Shown piece by piece: positions 44,100-56,497 of a stretch of DNA of 64,000 bases. Origin of the DNA: Porogramme epimiltina (taxonomy: Eukaryota; Basidiomycota; Agaricomycetes; Polyporales; Polyporaceae). Made by a program: the position numbers and the translations under genes. Each line of letters opens with the position of its first letter. Position 1 is the stretch's first letter. Where the stretch lies: the NCBI GenBank assembly GCA_900155495.1, contig FTLJ01000507.1, positions 36,368-100,367 of the forward strand, written 5' to 3'. The notes beneath the pieces were generated by a model. It saw only the letters and a list, made by a program, of their open reading frames with translations. It was not told the DNA's origin and ran no database searches.

Positions 44100-44610
44100 C
44101 ATGCTACTTCCCATCGACTCGACGTCCACTGGCTACCCGCCTCTCTGCAACACCAACTCATCTGTGACTTTTCATTCCCATCTCTGAGCTCTGGTCGAGG
44201 CACCCCCGCATCTGCTTCTGCCTCATTTCCCCTCTCCGCCGGACCCCGGTTACTCCATCCCCCAGGGCCTCACCAACTTCGAAGATCACTCGGACGAGGA
44301 CCTCGCGCTCGTTAAGCAAGACCACCTCCACGAAGCATTCCACGCCACAACTCCCGAGAGCGACTTTCGGCGCACATCGAAAAGGTGGGTTTAAGGACAA
44401 GAGCGCGCGGTGGGACTGCCCGCGTTTGGGCTTCGCGAGACCGGGAGGGGTTTCACGAACATCGCCGCGGACCGCACGCCGTTTGCGAAAACGTCGAATA
44501 TGCGCGCAGATGCAGGAAGAAAGGGTGGAGGGGCGAAGGGGGCACGACCGCAGAGGCCAGGGACTGGGATTGGGAGTTCTGGGGGGAACCCGGAGTCGAA
44601 GTGTAGTGCG
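44100..44610 (+). pseudogene. Decayed copy of the Ser-rich coiled-coil gene (17.4-19.2 kb)
   Basis: Segments on the plus strand match the C-terminal third of the 17.4 kb gene: TCGACGTCCACTGGC against TCGACGTCCACCGCC, then NFEDHSDEDLALVKQDHLHE against DFGNDSDEDLVLVMHNDFSE, and GLPAFGLRETGRGFTNIAAD against RLPAFGLRAIRRFSTNITMG. A stop codon (TAA after KRW-V) and frame changes interrupt it, and the N-terminal two thirds are missing. It is a truncated, broken duplicate about 26 kb from its parent. Confidence 0.75.
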
Positions 44611-45941
44611 TACTCACCGTCGGACGTCTCTCAGCTCGAACGGTCGGCTGTCTTCGTCCCTTCCTTGTCTTATGTTGGCACGTCTAGTATGCTTCAGCGA
44701 CGGAAATATTGCAAAACCTTGTCTTCCAAGCGCGATATTTGCGGGTCATTCCCGCCGGGTACAGGGGAAGTCCGATCATGGGAGAAAGCAATAGAGGTGG
44801 CGACTGTCATTGGCACTTCGGGATGATCGCAAAAGTCCCCTTGATGATTTCACAAGGGGCACACGATGGAGCGAGAGAACAAACGAGAGAAGGTATGACG
44901 ACAGGTCGAACTGACGGAAGTGGTCACTGTCAGACGCATATGATTCAGGGGAGGTCGGAAATGCTCGTCCAACGCTCGGTTAGACACTCAAATTCAAATA
45001 CTAAACTTGAAATCGAAGCGCGTCGTTCCCTTTGCGCCTGGTTCTCAATTAGTGTTCTGCATCCGACGCCTCCATGGGAGCATGTCATCCCAGAATATCT
45101 CAGGGCGGTGCATATATGGGCAACACGGTGAATATTGACACTTGCTCGTGGATTGCGGCCCTTAGACGTTGACGGTGCGCCATAGGACGACTACTTAGGT
45201 CGACGACGTCATAGGGCACACACCTCTCCCTCGGACGGACCACACCGTCGGTTCTCCCCTCGACCCCAGAGTCTCTTCGAACCTTCCCCGAGGATCGTCG
45301 GTCTCGGCGGGTACCATCTACTGCCCTCTGCACGGATCTCGATGTGATTCTTGCGCGGTGATCCGCCCGATCCTGGATATTCGACATCGCCCGGTTTCTC
45401 GACACTCGGAGATCCCCCACGCGGTCCATTTAACGCAGTACCTCTAGCTCTGAGCCTCGAACTCCGAACCCCCGAGCCCTGAGATCCGACCTTCGACCAG
45501 CTCCGATTGGTCCTCGCACACACACGCACAAGGAACGGGGTTGCGAATGGAAAAAAGGCATGTTTGAGTTCGGTTCGTACATAGCACGGGCTACACAGGC
45601 ATATGGCAGCTAATACATCTTGGATTCGGCGTCGGCTTCTACACGTGAGGATGCATGGTGATGCGTGAGCCCCGACTTCGCGGCGTTTCGTGGCAGGTAA
45701 ATTGCAAAGACAAGGATGAAGGCGGCAGGAAGAGGAAGGTACGGGTATTCGCGGTCGGGGAGAGAGAGAAGGCAAAAGGTGGAAGGGTGACGGGAAAGGC
45801 AGCGGGAAGAAACGGGAGAAGCGCAAATCTCGAGCTCCGAAGGGCACTAATTGTACACTGGCATGAATGAGAACGAGCTCGTAAACGGTTTAAGCGAAGA
45901 AAGAATATTGGCGGGAGCATGGTGAGAATGCAATGAAGAAA
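44611..45941. other. Intergenic, nothing recognised
   Basis: This is 1.3 kb. The right part is the 3' UTR of the copper-fist gene. Long pyrimidine-rich open frames on the minus strand (45.2-45.9 kb) lack any family signature and I regard them as chance. Confidence 0.35.
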
Positions 45942-47972
45942 TCAGAACGGACGCGCAAAACAAGAATTCGAAAAACCAGAGAAAGGGGGCGCATGTCCGC
46001 CGCTACTGCTACTGGTCCGATATTGGTTGTGGTCCGCACTGTAGGGATGCGGCGAAGGGGAGACGGGGGAGGCGGAAGAAGAAGCGCGTGTGTTGAGGCT
46101 CCCCATTCCCGTGCAGCACGACCGCACTCCCGTGGCCTCCACCGCAGGAGGGATATCGAGGTCGCCAAGTGGGTCGGGCGATGGAGAGGACACCGAGAAG
46201 TGGGAGGAGCGCGACGACGATGAGGACGCGCGGCTGAGTGACGTGCGCGGGATGTCCGGCGGCGCGAGCCACGAGCCGTCTGTGTAGCCCGTCATCGAGT
46301 CGTCGGGGTCGTTGCTGGGAGCCAAAACGGAGGGGCCGCCGGGCTGCTGTACGTTGCCGGCGTGACGCCCACCACAACATTGGCCGCGCTCGCCAGAGGT
46401 GGCGAAGGTGAGGGTGCGCCCGGAGCCGCCGTGGGGGAGAAAGCCGTTGCAGTTGGACGCACACGCGCAGAAGCCCGACTGGCAGCTGCACTGACCGCCG
46501 CAGTGGTCGTCCGTGATCATGGGAGAGGACTGGGACTGCGCCTGGGCCTGTGGTCCGAGGAGGTCTCCCCACATGTTGAAGTTGTCGATCATAGCGGAGT
46601 CGAAGCGCAGGTCCGGCTGGCTGAGGCTGGATGATGAAGGAAACATCGGGGGAAGCTGCATCGCGGAGGAGGGGAGATCGGGCATGGAGGAGACTTGACG
46701 AAGCCAATCGTCGATGTTTTGTATCGTGCTCGGGTCGTAGACGGAGCGCGTAGTGTCGGTCGCGAGGGCTGTGAGCGAGTTGATGTTGCACTCCAGACAC
46801 GCGACGCAAGTGGTCGGATTGACGCAAGCGGTGGAAGGGTCCACATCCGGGCCCCGGTGCTCCAAACAGCCCGCACATTGGCACGATGGACCGCAGCCAC
46901 ATACCGGAGGAGAGACCGGAGAGGGGGAGAATGAGGAGTTGTCTTGACCGAGGGGCCAGTCGCCAAACCGGGTGTCGGGGTCCGCGGCGCCGTCGAGGAA
47001 GTTGGGGAGATGGGGCGGAGGGGCACTACTCACGGGAGAATGGCTAGATGGCCGAGTCTGCTCGTAAGCCCGCCCGTACGGGCTGTAGAACGCCTGCCCG
47101 TGGCCAGGATGACGGGATGACTGGATGACAGAGGGGTCGTGGGGAGAACGCGAAGGAGAGCCCGGACGCTCAGAGGGAGGTTTTGGGAGGACGGGGCGCT
47201 TGTTCCCGGAGTGAGCGTTTGCGACGAGGGCCGCGGGTTGAGAGTAGACTTCGCCGGGAGCAGGCGCTATATTGGCAGCAGCGCTTGAGCCCCTACGCGA
47301 AGCGGTCTTGGACGGGCGTTTGCCTCGCACACGAGGCGTCCAGCATGTGCAGGCTGCGCTATCCCTGCAAGTACAGGCCGGAGCTGATATAGGTTATGAG
47401 AACAGAAGGATGCATTTCACAGATAGTATACTCACTACTGTGGTCCGAGTCTGATTCGGAGAAAGGTTGGGACGCAACCGACGCCTCCAGCAGCAGCTCT
47501 TGGGGCAAACCACCAGGGAACGCGGCGCGGGCCGAATCCTTGGTGCCGGCTGACGGAAGAAAGAGCAGGAAGACCTTAAAGGTCAGACAAGTTGAACGAT
47601 ATCAAGCTACAATGGATTAACACACCTTTGCTCGGGGCGCTCGCTGGGACGTCGACGGGATCTTTACTTTCGCAGACGCATTTCACGTGGATTTGGCGAG
47701 TCTTTCGTAGTTCGCGGCAGTGCTCGCATTGGGTGACGGGACGGCCCTTCTTCTTGATTTCGAACAGAGGGCGATCGGTGTGTCGGCAAGATGAGGAACG
47801 GTGACCCTTGATACAGGTTTCACTGGGGGGAGGCGTAAGCGCACGTGATGGCGTCATAGAATAACGAGAAAGCCCATACCAGGCGTATTTCTTGTCGCCG
47901 ACGAAAACCTAGCCAGATAGGAGTGTGCGCTCAGAGACAGAGGCCTCTGAGCGGGGTAAGGAGACGCACCAT
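45942..47972 (-). CDS. Copper-fist transcription factor
   Basis: This is a copper-sensing DNA-binding regulator of the Ace1/Mac1/Cuf1 type. Five exons fit: 47970-47972 (only the ATG), 47880-47908, 47626-47822, 47436-47549 and 45942-47383, total 594 residues with all phases consistent. The N-terminus is the copper fist: MVFVGDKKYACETCIKGHRS, then the zinc ligands C, C, C and H of CETCIKGHRSSSCRH, the KKKGRP minor-groove motif, and CEHCRELRKTRQIHVKC. The C-terminal half has Cys-rich copper clusters: VCGCGPSCQCAGC, CVNPTTCVACLEC and CGGQCSCQSGFCACASNC. The linkers are Ser/Pro-rich. Targets are probably copper transporters or metallothionein genes. An upstream region with a GTATATATCGG-like TATA (near 48215) supports the start. 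Confidence 0.92.
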
Positions 47973-50573
47973 GGCAGGGGATGGGGGATTGAGAGCGGGT
48001 GGGTGGATGGGTGGGCTAACGGATGCGAGTGTATATGCAGGTGAGATTGAGGTAAGAACGCCCCGGACGCGCTTTTGCAGCGCCCGCGACGCAAAGCGTG
48101 CGTTATTGGGATATGGGGAACGCCGTGTCGAGGGTCTTTGTGGTGAGGGACATGGGCACTGGCGGGTGGAAAGGAAAAGAAATTGAGAGTCTGAGCACGA
48201 CGCCGCCTGAGCGTATATATCGGTGCCGCCGCGCCACCGGGGGCAAACAGCGCCAAAGAGGGTGACCGGGCCGCATAACGCGTGACGGTAACGGTGTCGC
48301 CGCGGGCGAGTAGGTTCGCGAGTGGCAATATTCGCTCTCTCGACACCAGGCGTGTATCAGCCAGCCCGGACGGGGTCCTCCAGAAATATCAGAACCCGGA
48401 CGTGTGGGAGCTCCTTCCCGCCCCCGTATCTGCCATCACCGACGCCAGCTCCCCACATTGCCCGGTGCCACCGCTTCCCCCGCACCACCTCGTACAGCGT
48501 GCTGCCCCATTCCGCGCCGTTGTTCTGGCGGCGGCGAGTCAAGCCAGACTCTTTCTGTGGGGACGGAGTCGGTGGCTTTCGCCAGCAGAGCATGGCGGAG
48601 GAGGCGTGGTGGCAGCCACCCGGAGTTGTCGGAGAACCCCCGTTAGCTTCGAGGAGCATCCAAGAGACGGTTCTGACGGGCGAGGGGAACCCCCACGAGG
48701 CGCCCCGCTTCGCACCTATGCATTCGACCCATCCCAACGTGCGTTTCCTGCCCCGAAGTTGCCACAGATAGCGGGGCGGGCAGTGCATGTCCTCCCCTGA
48801 TAGGGAGCATGGGGCCACCGCACAGTGCGCAGCGCGCCCGTCCTCCCCCGGGGCCCAGGACGGCGTACGTGAACCGATCTTCGCTAGTCCCAGCGTGCCA
48901 GCATGCGCGCCGTGCTCCGCAGCCCGGTGACCTCGATGACATCGGTGCGCGACGCACAGACCGCGGCGCCAGCCCGCCTAGACTGCACGCCGTCGCCCGG
49001 GGTGAGAAGGCCACCGGAGCGCCTGCGCCTCGACGGGGGTTCGGATCGCATCCCTGACAGAGTTTCGAGTTCGCGAAGGCGTCCCACCAGCGGACCTGTG
49101 CGCAGCGGGGCGGCCTCTGCCCAGCCCGCGCACGGACCTTGCGGCCTCTGCGACGCATGCGCGTTCCAGGGCGGGATATCTTCTCCGGGCGACGCCTCGT
49201 CTGGCGAAAAGAGCGCAGGGGATGGTGTCCATCCATGAACGGGACGGCCGTCGGGGAGCCTTAAACACAAGGACGAGGATGCGCCTGCCCGGGCCGCAAT
49301 GTCGTCCTGCCGGGCGGTGCAATGACGACGAGCAGGTGTGTCCCTCGCCTCGATTGGAGGCCACACTCCCTGCCCGCGTCCCCTTCTAGAAGTGGAGTGG
49401 ATCGGAACAATCGATAGGCAAGATGAAACCGAGCGTCGGGGGGGGGATACTCGTGGGCGATCGAGCCTTCGGAGTCGGGGGGCGCCACCCCGTCGCTGTT
49501 CCGCCGGGGGACTTGAAAAATGAAGGTCAACATGGCTGGGCGGGCTCACCGCCGTCGGTGCGCTCTCCTGCTATACTTGTCCATTAGAGCGGGCCGCTCT
49601 CGTCATCCTGGAGACATTAGGCGCGAAGTGCAGGCGTACACGTTGAGGGGAGAGGAGGGCACCGTCATCTCCACCGTTCCTGGCGTGTCTGTTGCAGGTT
49701 GCTCGATCGGTTAAACCGTGATGTTTAGGCGCCCTGTGTAGATCAATATGTAATCGAGCAAGACCCTTTGCACTGCTCGGCGAGGCTCGTACCCCGCGCA
49801 CCTGGGGACGTTTATTTCCGTCCCTGATAGGACTTCCTGAACAAAAATAACACAACGCCACGGGCGGTGCGCTGGGGAGAGGCTGGAACTCAGGTGCCGC
49901 GCGCGAGTAAGCTAAGAAAGGCACAAGAGGCGCGAGGGCAGGCGCGATGGCAAACTGGCCTAGAAGAGGGAAAGTGCATCTACCAGACCAAGATTGGATG
50001 TTGTCGCGCGTGAGATTGCGTGCCGGCATGACCCCGCGCGCTGAGTATGGGATCAGGAAGCCACTATACCAGAAGTCGCGATCCAACGCGCGAGGCTAAC
50101 ATAACACGGAACCACACCTAACACGCTCTCCGTGGTCTCCTGCGTCGCGTCGAAGATCCATTATCGTCCTGTAACATCGCGTGCCGCGACTCTTAAAATC
50201 ATGGCCGCGAGCTGATTTTTGTTGGATGCTGCTCCTGGCAAGTCGGGTGGTCGTGAATTTATTGACGTGCAGAGGCGTTACGAGTAACCTGCCGCCTTTG
50301 ATGCCCCGCGCGTCCATTTCAGGAGAACCGAGGTATTTGGCTTTGCATCACGGGTGCAAGTTCGTTATCGCGGGTCCGCAAGGTGGCAAGTATAAGATTG
50401 GTCTTTGGTAAGGGTGGCGAAGAACGGGACCCCGAAGAGAGTCCATCGGGTGCCAGGGGGATGGACCAAGAGGCCGCACGTGCCGTTTCTTGACCTCCAC
50501 GGGCGCCAAAAAGTTCTGCAATCCTCTCATTGCAGCGCGTCTTCGCCTCTCCGCCTCCTCCACCCTCCTTACC
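47973..50573. other. GC-rich intergenic region, 2.6 kb
   Basis: The left 300 bp is the copper-fist promoter (TATATATCGG near 48213). From 48.3 to 49.6 kb the sequence is GC-rich and open in several frames on both strands at once, typical of random GC-rich DNA. I see no domain, splice pattern or RNA. The 3' part precedes RRP9 with a CT-rich leader. An undetected gene cannot be excluded. Confidence 0.35.
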
Positions 50574-52714
50574 ATGCCCGATCCCTTCTTCGCCACCGCC
50601 AAAAACCGCAAAAGAAAGCGGCCAAATGTTCGGGATGCCGGCCCCTCCAAGAAGGTCGCGCGCGGGGCGAAGGGAAAGCAAAACACCAAGACACCGGCGG
50701 CTGCAAAGAAGCGTCCCTCCGCCGCCGACGAGGAGCTTTCAGACGAGACTCAGGAGGACGACGAGCGGGATGGAATCGACGAGATGGACCTGCGTGCGCC
50801 AGACGTGGACCCAGATGCGTACGAGAGCGGGGAGGAGGACGAGGAAGAGACGCCTGCCCAGAAACGGCTCCGGCTCGCGAAGCTCTACTTGGAGGGCGTG
50901 AAGCAGGGCCTCTCACTAGGTGCGCACCGCCGTCGCATTATATGCATCAACGCTCTGACCAACCGCGTATTTAGCGGACGGAGAGTTCGACGCCGCAGAG
51001 ATCGACCGGGAGCTCATCTCTGCGCGACTAAAACAGGACGTGATGGAGCACTCTGGAAAAGTGCACCTATTCGTCGCGGACAGCGTGAGTACCGCCGCTC
51101 GCGTGCCCTTGCCCTCCGCGGACCGCAAAGCTCACTCTATGCGCAGTACGACCTCTCGCACGCGCCCCCGTCCCTGCGCACGAAGCGCGCCCACAAGTTC
51201 TCCGTTACTGCCGCCACCGCATCCGCCGATGCCCGCTGGCTGTTCACCGCCGGCAAGGATGGGTCCATTATCAAGTGGGACCTACGGACTGGCCGCCAGA
51301 CGCACACCTTCCACAAGGCCCGCGTAGACAAAGGCAAGGGCAAGGGCAAGTCGCGCGACGTCGGTGGGGGCGAGACGCAGGGGCACACGGACGAGGTATG
51401 GGTGCTCGCACTCAGCCCTGATGGGAAGTACCTCGCGAGCGGCGGGAAGGACAGGAGAGTGGGCGTGTGGGACGTGGAAAAGGACGAGTGGGTGAAGGGC
51501 TTTGGCGGGCATCGCGACTGCGTTTCGGTGAGTCCTCTGTCAATGCGCGCCGTCGCTCCCTGTGTATGCGTGGTGAAGGCTTACCAGCGGGCTTCAGGCA
51601 TTAGCGTTCCGAAAAGCGCCACCCAGTCTGCAGACCCCTACGCAGCTATATTCGGGCTCATACGACCGTACGCTGAAGCTGTTCGACCTGTCCACGATGG
51701 GCTATATCGAGACGCTATTCGGACACCAAGCCCCCGTGCTCGCACTTGACGCGCTCAGGGGCGAGACTGCCGTAAGCGCAGGCGGACGAGACAAGACGGT
51801 GCGCTACTGGAAGGTGCCCGAGGAGTCGCAGCTCGTGTTCCGAGGCGGAGGCGGGAGCAGGTGGCACGACGACTTGGACGGCATCGAAGACGGGGACGGT
51901 GCAGGAGCGGAGCCAGGCGCGGCCGCGAAGACCGCGAAGGGCGCGGGCACGGAGAAGTTCGTCGAAGGGAGCATCGAGTGCGTCGCCATGATCGACGAGA
52001 CCACGTTCGTGAGCGGGGGCGATAGCGGGTATGTTCCGCCCCTTCTCTTCCCTCCCCCGGCCCTTCTCCCGCCGCTCTATCGCGCTTCTCCCATCCGCCC
52101 GCGGGGCTGACGGGTCCTTCCCCTTCCGGATATAGGTCCATCAGTTTATGGTCGACACAGCGCAAAAAGCCCGTGTATACACAGGCGCTCGCGCACGGCG
52201 TGGACCTCGCGCACGTCGCGGCGGACGACATCGCGACGGTCCGCAAGCCGCGGTGGGTCACCGCGCTCGCGAGCCTGCGCTACTCCGACCTGTTCGCCTC
52301 CGGTGCGTCCGCTCGCGCGCCCCCGCCTTCTAACGCCGTTGACGTCCGCCTCGTGCCGCAGGTTCATACGACGGCGAGGTGAAGCTGTGGAAGCTCGACC
52401 AGAAGCTCAGGTCGTTCGCGCTCGTCGGCGCCATTTCCGTCCTCGGCGTGGTCAACACCCTCCAGTTCGTCTCGCCCCCGAAGGACTTCTTCGCAGCCGC
52501 CTCGTGGACGACGCCCGCGCCAAGTGACGGCCACCAGGAGGAGGCCGTGCCTGCGCCCGTGAGGCCAAGTGGGAAGGCGAAGGTCGGCGCTGCGGCGCCC
52601 GTGCTGCTCGTTGCGGGCGTGGGCCAGGAGATGCGCGCCGGGCGGTGGGTGTCGCGCAAGGGCGAGGGTCATGTGAACGGCGCGGTTGTGTTCGCGCTCC
52701 ACCCTCGGACATAA
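50574..52714 (+). CDS. RRP9: U3 snoRNP WD40 protein (Rrp9/U3-55K)
   Basis: This is a nucleolar WD40 protein of the U3 snoRNP, needed for 18S rRNA processing. Six exons (50574-50919, 50975-51084, 51147-51527, 51598-52028, 52136-52302, 52362-52714) splice in phase to 595 residues. The N-terminus is basic and nuclear (MPDPFFATAKNRKRKRPNVR), then acidic, then the family segment TPAQKRLRLAKLYLEGVK and SGKVHLFVADS. The propeller repeats include LRTKRAHKFSVTAATASADA, GSIIKWDLRTGRQTHTF, GKYLASGGKDRRVGVWDV, TQLYSGSYDRTLKLFDLS, GYIETLFGHQAPVLALDAL, ETAVSAGGRDKTVRYWKV and SSYDGEVKLWKL-like SYDGEVKLWKL. Every splice junction falls inside a conserved repeat and restores it. Confidence 0.93.
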
Positions 52715-53230
52715 CGCGTTTGAGCTGCATGTATCGTACCCAGCATTACCACCCACATTGCTATTGCACGCCTGATCGTGTTGGTTTTGCCATGTGGATC
52801 GCGCCGTGGTGGCCGCATGGTTCTACCACCAACCATCCACCATCTGGCTGTGGTGAGGCAGACGGGAACTCGGTGTTAAAGTGATATTATCGGAACGAAG
52901 TACACAAAGGGGCTATAGTACACGACTTAGGACTTGCCAATCATTGAGTAGCGTATCGAATGGACCAGAAATTAATGCCGCTCAGCGGCTTCGAAAGGCC
53001 TATAGCTGAATATGTATGCTTGTGGAAGGCAACATCTTCTGGAGTCACGCCACTTCGCGGAAAGGGGGAGGATCGACCAGTGGCTGGGCGTCTTCGGACA
53101 TCACAGAGCCCACGAAAGTCGAAACAGAGCTGTTCGACCAGCGTCTGCCCTTCTTACCAAGGAACGACAGCCTAAAGGTTGCGCAGGTGTGTCAGTGCTA
53201 TCTCGGACACGCGTCTAGGGATAAGCTATC
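52715..53230. other. Intergenic between convergent genes
   Basis: These are the 3' flanks of RRP9 and of the membrane-protein gene. Nothing else is recognised. Confidence 0.4.
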
Positions 53231-55125
53231 TCACCCGTCCGAATCAACGTGCCCTGCTGTTGGGCAGGTGAGGTAGTACTCGTACGCCCTCGCTGCAGCA
53301 ACCGCATCTTGTTCCAACGTCTCCTTAAGCGGGGAGCTCTCTTCTGGCGACAGAGACCTGGCGGAGTCGAGGGTCGAGCTCCGGCTCGAGTTCATAGAGC
53401 TTTTCCGGCTCGGGTTCTCGGAGGCGAAGACCTCTTCCCCCCTGTTGTACCTCCTGATCTTGTCGAGGATTCCGCCCTTCCAGTCCCGCCATACGGGGGT
53501 GTCGTTGGGCAAGAGGTCGTCCAGCACGCGCCGCAATGCATGGTCATCCGGACCGCTGCCCTCCGTGGGATAGGGTGTACTGGGCTGAGGGTTCGACAAC
53601 ACGAGGAGGACGAACACCGCCATCGCGGTGCGCGTGCCGAGCGTGTATCTCTTAATAATGGGATCCTGGAGAACATCTTTGATGAGAATGTGACGCTGGA
53701 TGCCTTCACAGTCGATCGAGGCGAGGTAAGAGTTGTACATCCATGAAACAGCGAGCGTCACGAGGAACATGATCTGCCCGAACTTCTTCCCCTGAGGGAG
53801 GAGAAGGAGCTGCGCCAGAAACTGGACGGTGAGCAAAAGGGAGCAGAGCCCAATGCGTTGGAAGTTGTCGCTGCATTGGTACTTGAGGGAGAATTTGCCG
53901 CGCGTGACGCAATTCACCGCGCCTTCAGGCCCCTTGAGGATGACTATATGGTCTCCATCGGCGTTCAGGATTCCGCATGCAGAAGGAGAGCCCTTGGCGG
54001 GCGTTGGGTGGGAGAAAGTGAGGCGGCCCGAGCCGATCCACCAGCAAGAGATACCGTTGGAGAGCATCCCCACGAGGATCATGGAGAAGCTAATCCAATC
54101 CTCATATAGGCCGCACAGGATGCATGCGGCGAGAGAGATGAGGATCGGAATATGAGCAAAAAGGCTTGATTTTGCGCGTTCTACGCCCTTCACCATGCCA
54201 GGGTGCATCTCTTTGTCCGGCTCATGGCGGAGGCGTGCGATAGTGACGTCGACAGGGCGTGTTTTACGGTACCTCTTTTGAGAGGTCGCGAACACTGGAT
54301 CCACAGGCTCGTGCTTGCATGCTTGAGTGAAGAGGTCCGCGAGGTGGCCTGTCTTTCGCATCGTCGTCCCAGAAAGGATGTCGTTGTAGCTCGGGCCTTT
54401 CTTGCCGTCGAATTCGAAGAGCTCGGCGGGGTCGTGGTTTGGTCCAGGATAAAGGCCGTCCCAGAACCGCGACCGTGCCACTTGACCATATCGCTTCGCG
54501 ATTTCGTAGCTTCCGGGGGTGTTGTACCAGCCAAGCCACCGCCGTCCGGCGTACACATGTACGGTCGACATAGCCTTCACGGCGACGTCGCCACCAAAGA
54601 AACCGGCGACACCGGAAATGTCAAGACTAATGTTCTTGGCGTCCTCGAGTGGAATCTGAGGAATGGGGGCCATGCTATAGGGTCCACTATAGCTGAAGAT
54701 ATAGTGAGTGGGTAGGCGATGAGGTTCATATGGATTGACTAACCTGGGTAGCTTAGATCCTTCAGCTGCGACGTGATGACAACAATAGAGTCAATGTTGG
54801 GGAGGCGTAGCGAATGTCAGGAGTTTATATAACCCTCGCTAGGTCTTTGCGACACATGGTCCCAGGCCGCGTAAGCTAGACAGCAAGCACCCGGAGGAAA
54901 CCTTGTGGTGGCCTCATATCCGATGCGGTCGGCGTAGAAGGGAGGTACATCTAGAGCTACGGAATTAATCTCGCTGAGTTCGATGTGGATCAGATGCACT
55001 CCAATTGCAGCTACTAAACATGAGATGAGAACGATAGGGGTGAAAGAGACGCGCAATCACTCACAACGACGATCTATGCGGTGCTTTTCTTTTGCGTTTG
55101 CTCCTTCACACACCGTGACTTGCAT
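53231..55125 (-). CDS. Multi-pass membrane protein, unknown function
   Basis: The main exon ends at 53231 and includes MAPIPQIPLEDAKNISLDIS. Two in-phase introns extend it upstream to SEINSVALDVPPFYADRIGY ... AWDHVSQRPSEAEGSKLPSY. Hydrophobic segments: LFAHIPILISLAACILCGLY, SFSMILVGMLSNGISCWWIG, IGLCSLLLTVQFLAQLLLL, FGQIMFLVTLAVSWMYNSYL and TLGTRTAMAVFVLLVLSNPQ. The C-terminal 110 residues are cytoplasmic-type: Ser-rich with ASENPSRKSSMNSSRSSTLD, likely phosphorylated. The N-terminal exon with its ATG (55125, MQVTVCEGANAKEK) is uncertain, since an internal start at 54673 is also open. The pattern is one I associate with unannotated Agaricomycete proteins. No function can be assigned. Confidence 0.75.
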
Positions 55126-55552
55126 TCTGAGGTGACAAACGAGCTGTCTGCCAATATGTAAGCCTCTTCGAGGTTCTCCACGACTTATGACTCACCTCTG
55201 CGACAGTATATGAGCGGTCTAATACTATGTATGTCGTTGCGACCAAGAGAACCGGGGAGAGTATTGCATACCTGGGCAGTAGTGGAACGATGTATCAAAA
55301 CCATAGCACGAATGGAACTATGGGTATGGGAGAGATAGGGGCAAAGTTGAACATGCATTGTATAGCAAGTCTCAGCCGCGTCGCGCCGAGAGGAGGCGTT
55401 CCTTTAAGCGCCAAGGCATTGTGGCGTGCCAACGCATGCAAGTTGGCAACAGTCCGCTCCATGTGGTTCTAGAGGCAGATGTTATGTAATAGCTCGTGGT
55501 AATACAGATAAGAAAGTAGATAGAGACATGTAAGTAACCGAGAAAAGGTACA
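55126..55552. other. Intergenic, nothing recognised
   Basis: This lies between the membrane-protein gene and the 3' end of YGWP copy 9. No feature is seen. Confidence 0.35.
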
Positions 55553-56497
55553 TTAAGGTGAGCAGCCAAGCTAGGTAACGATTAGCATCGATATCAACGA
55601 AGGTGTCGCCGTAATGAGCTTACCACTTTATTGTCCGCCGACCAGTACCACAGTAGTTCTGTGCGCTCCGCTTCAGCAGGCAAGCATTCGTTCATCGCAT
55701 CGTCGAGGAACTTCGACACCTGATTCCATATTCCAAGGATGTCAAAGGCCGCATACTTTTGCTCCACGTCGTAGTTCGACCACAGCACGACCATCCGCTT
55801 GTACTTCAACGAGAGGGGTCTCTCTACTGTCATTTCCACCCCCGTCTTGTCTGCAAGATACTCGAGGACCGACGACGCAGATGTCCGACGTAGCGAAAGT
55901 CGGAGTGGCTCGTGAGCGAGGTCCTCTTCTGTCAGATCCCCGTAGTTGTATTCATCCTTCCCGCCGAAGCGCGCTTGAAGAGTAGGGATAACGGGGAATG
56001 TAAGTCGATGTCGCCGCGCATACTCGATCATGTAGTCTTCGTCGTATGCCCAACCATATACGAAGCGTGGGCCGCAAAGTTCGTGACCGGGAAAGTCTTC
56101 TTCACTGAGGGTTTTTCGGGGAGGGCGCGTCGCGACGACCGCTGCCCACTCGCGTCGCTTAGTAGCGTGGGGTCCATCAGGACGAGCTTGAACATATAAC
56201 GAACGTGCTCGGACTCACCATCGCTTCAGCCCTCGCATCCATCGCGGCCCTTCGAGCTGCGATGGTAACCTCGTTGTTGGTCGTGGGCTTCCTCGATCGT
56301 TTGGTAGTCGCTTTGGAAGCTTTCTGGGAGGCAATTCTTGAGGTCTTCTTCGAGGTTTTCGTCGGGTGCATCTGCGACGACGATGCTTGTGGGCACAATA
56401 TAGATCGGGTGGTCTGGGGTGCAGCTTTCGAAGCGGGCTTGGAGTACATGGATTGAGAGCGGGTTACTCTCGTAGTAGTGCGCGTCGTAACAGGCAT
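55553..56497 (-). CDS. YGWP-family protein, copy 9 (paired, divergent subgroup)
   Basis: About 276 residues in three exons: 56219-56497, 55624-56157 and 55553-55570. The tail is MPVTTRTTTRVTRSQSMYSK. The domain keeps RREWAAVVATRPPRKTLSEE, VYGWAYDEDYMIEYARRHRL (Ala for Pro in YGWP), YNYGDLTEEDLAHEP, RMVVLWSNYDVEQKY and NECLPAEAERTELLWYWSAD. The last box is intermediate between the main group and the 20-22 kb variants (SNYDVEQKY against SNYDVEEQW, LLWYWS against ELYWYLD). The second-intron donor is GTAAGC. The last exon is longer than usual (CTTGGCTGCTCACCTTAA). The promoter box GTGGTCA lies at 56584-56590 with GGGCGTCT at about 56600. Its partner EIKP gene starts at 56826. Confidence 0.82.

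Noticed and set aside
45209..45920. Minus-strand frame of 212 codons, rich in Pro, Ser and Phe
   Set aside because: Pyrimidine-rich sequence downstream of the copper-fist gene; low-complexity translation with no family signature.
48300..49560. Large overlapping open frames on both strands (up to ~200 codons)
   Set aside because: All frames are open at once in GC-rich DNA, with Arg/Pro/Gly-rich translations, no domain and no splice pattern. Judged chance.
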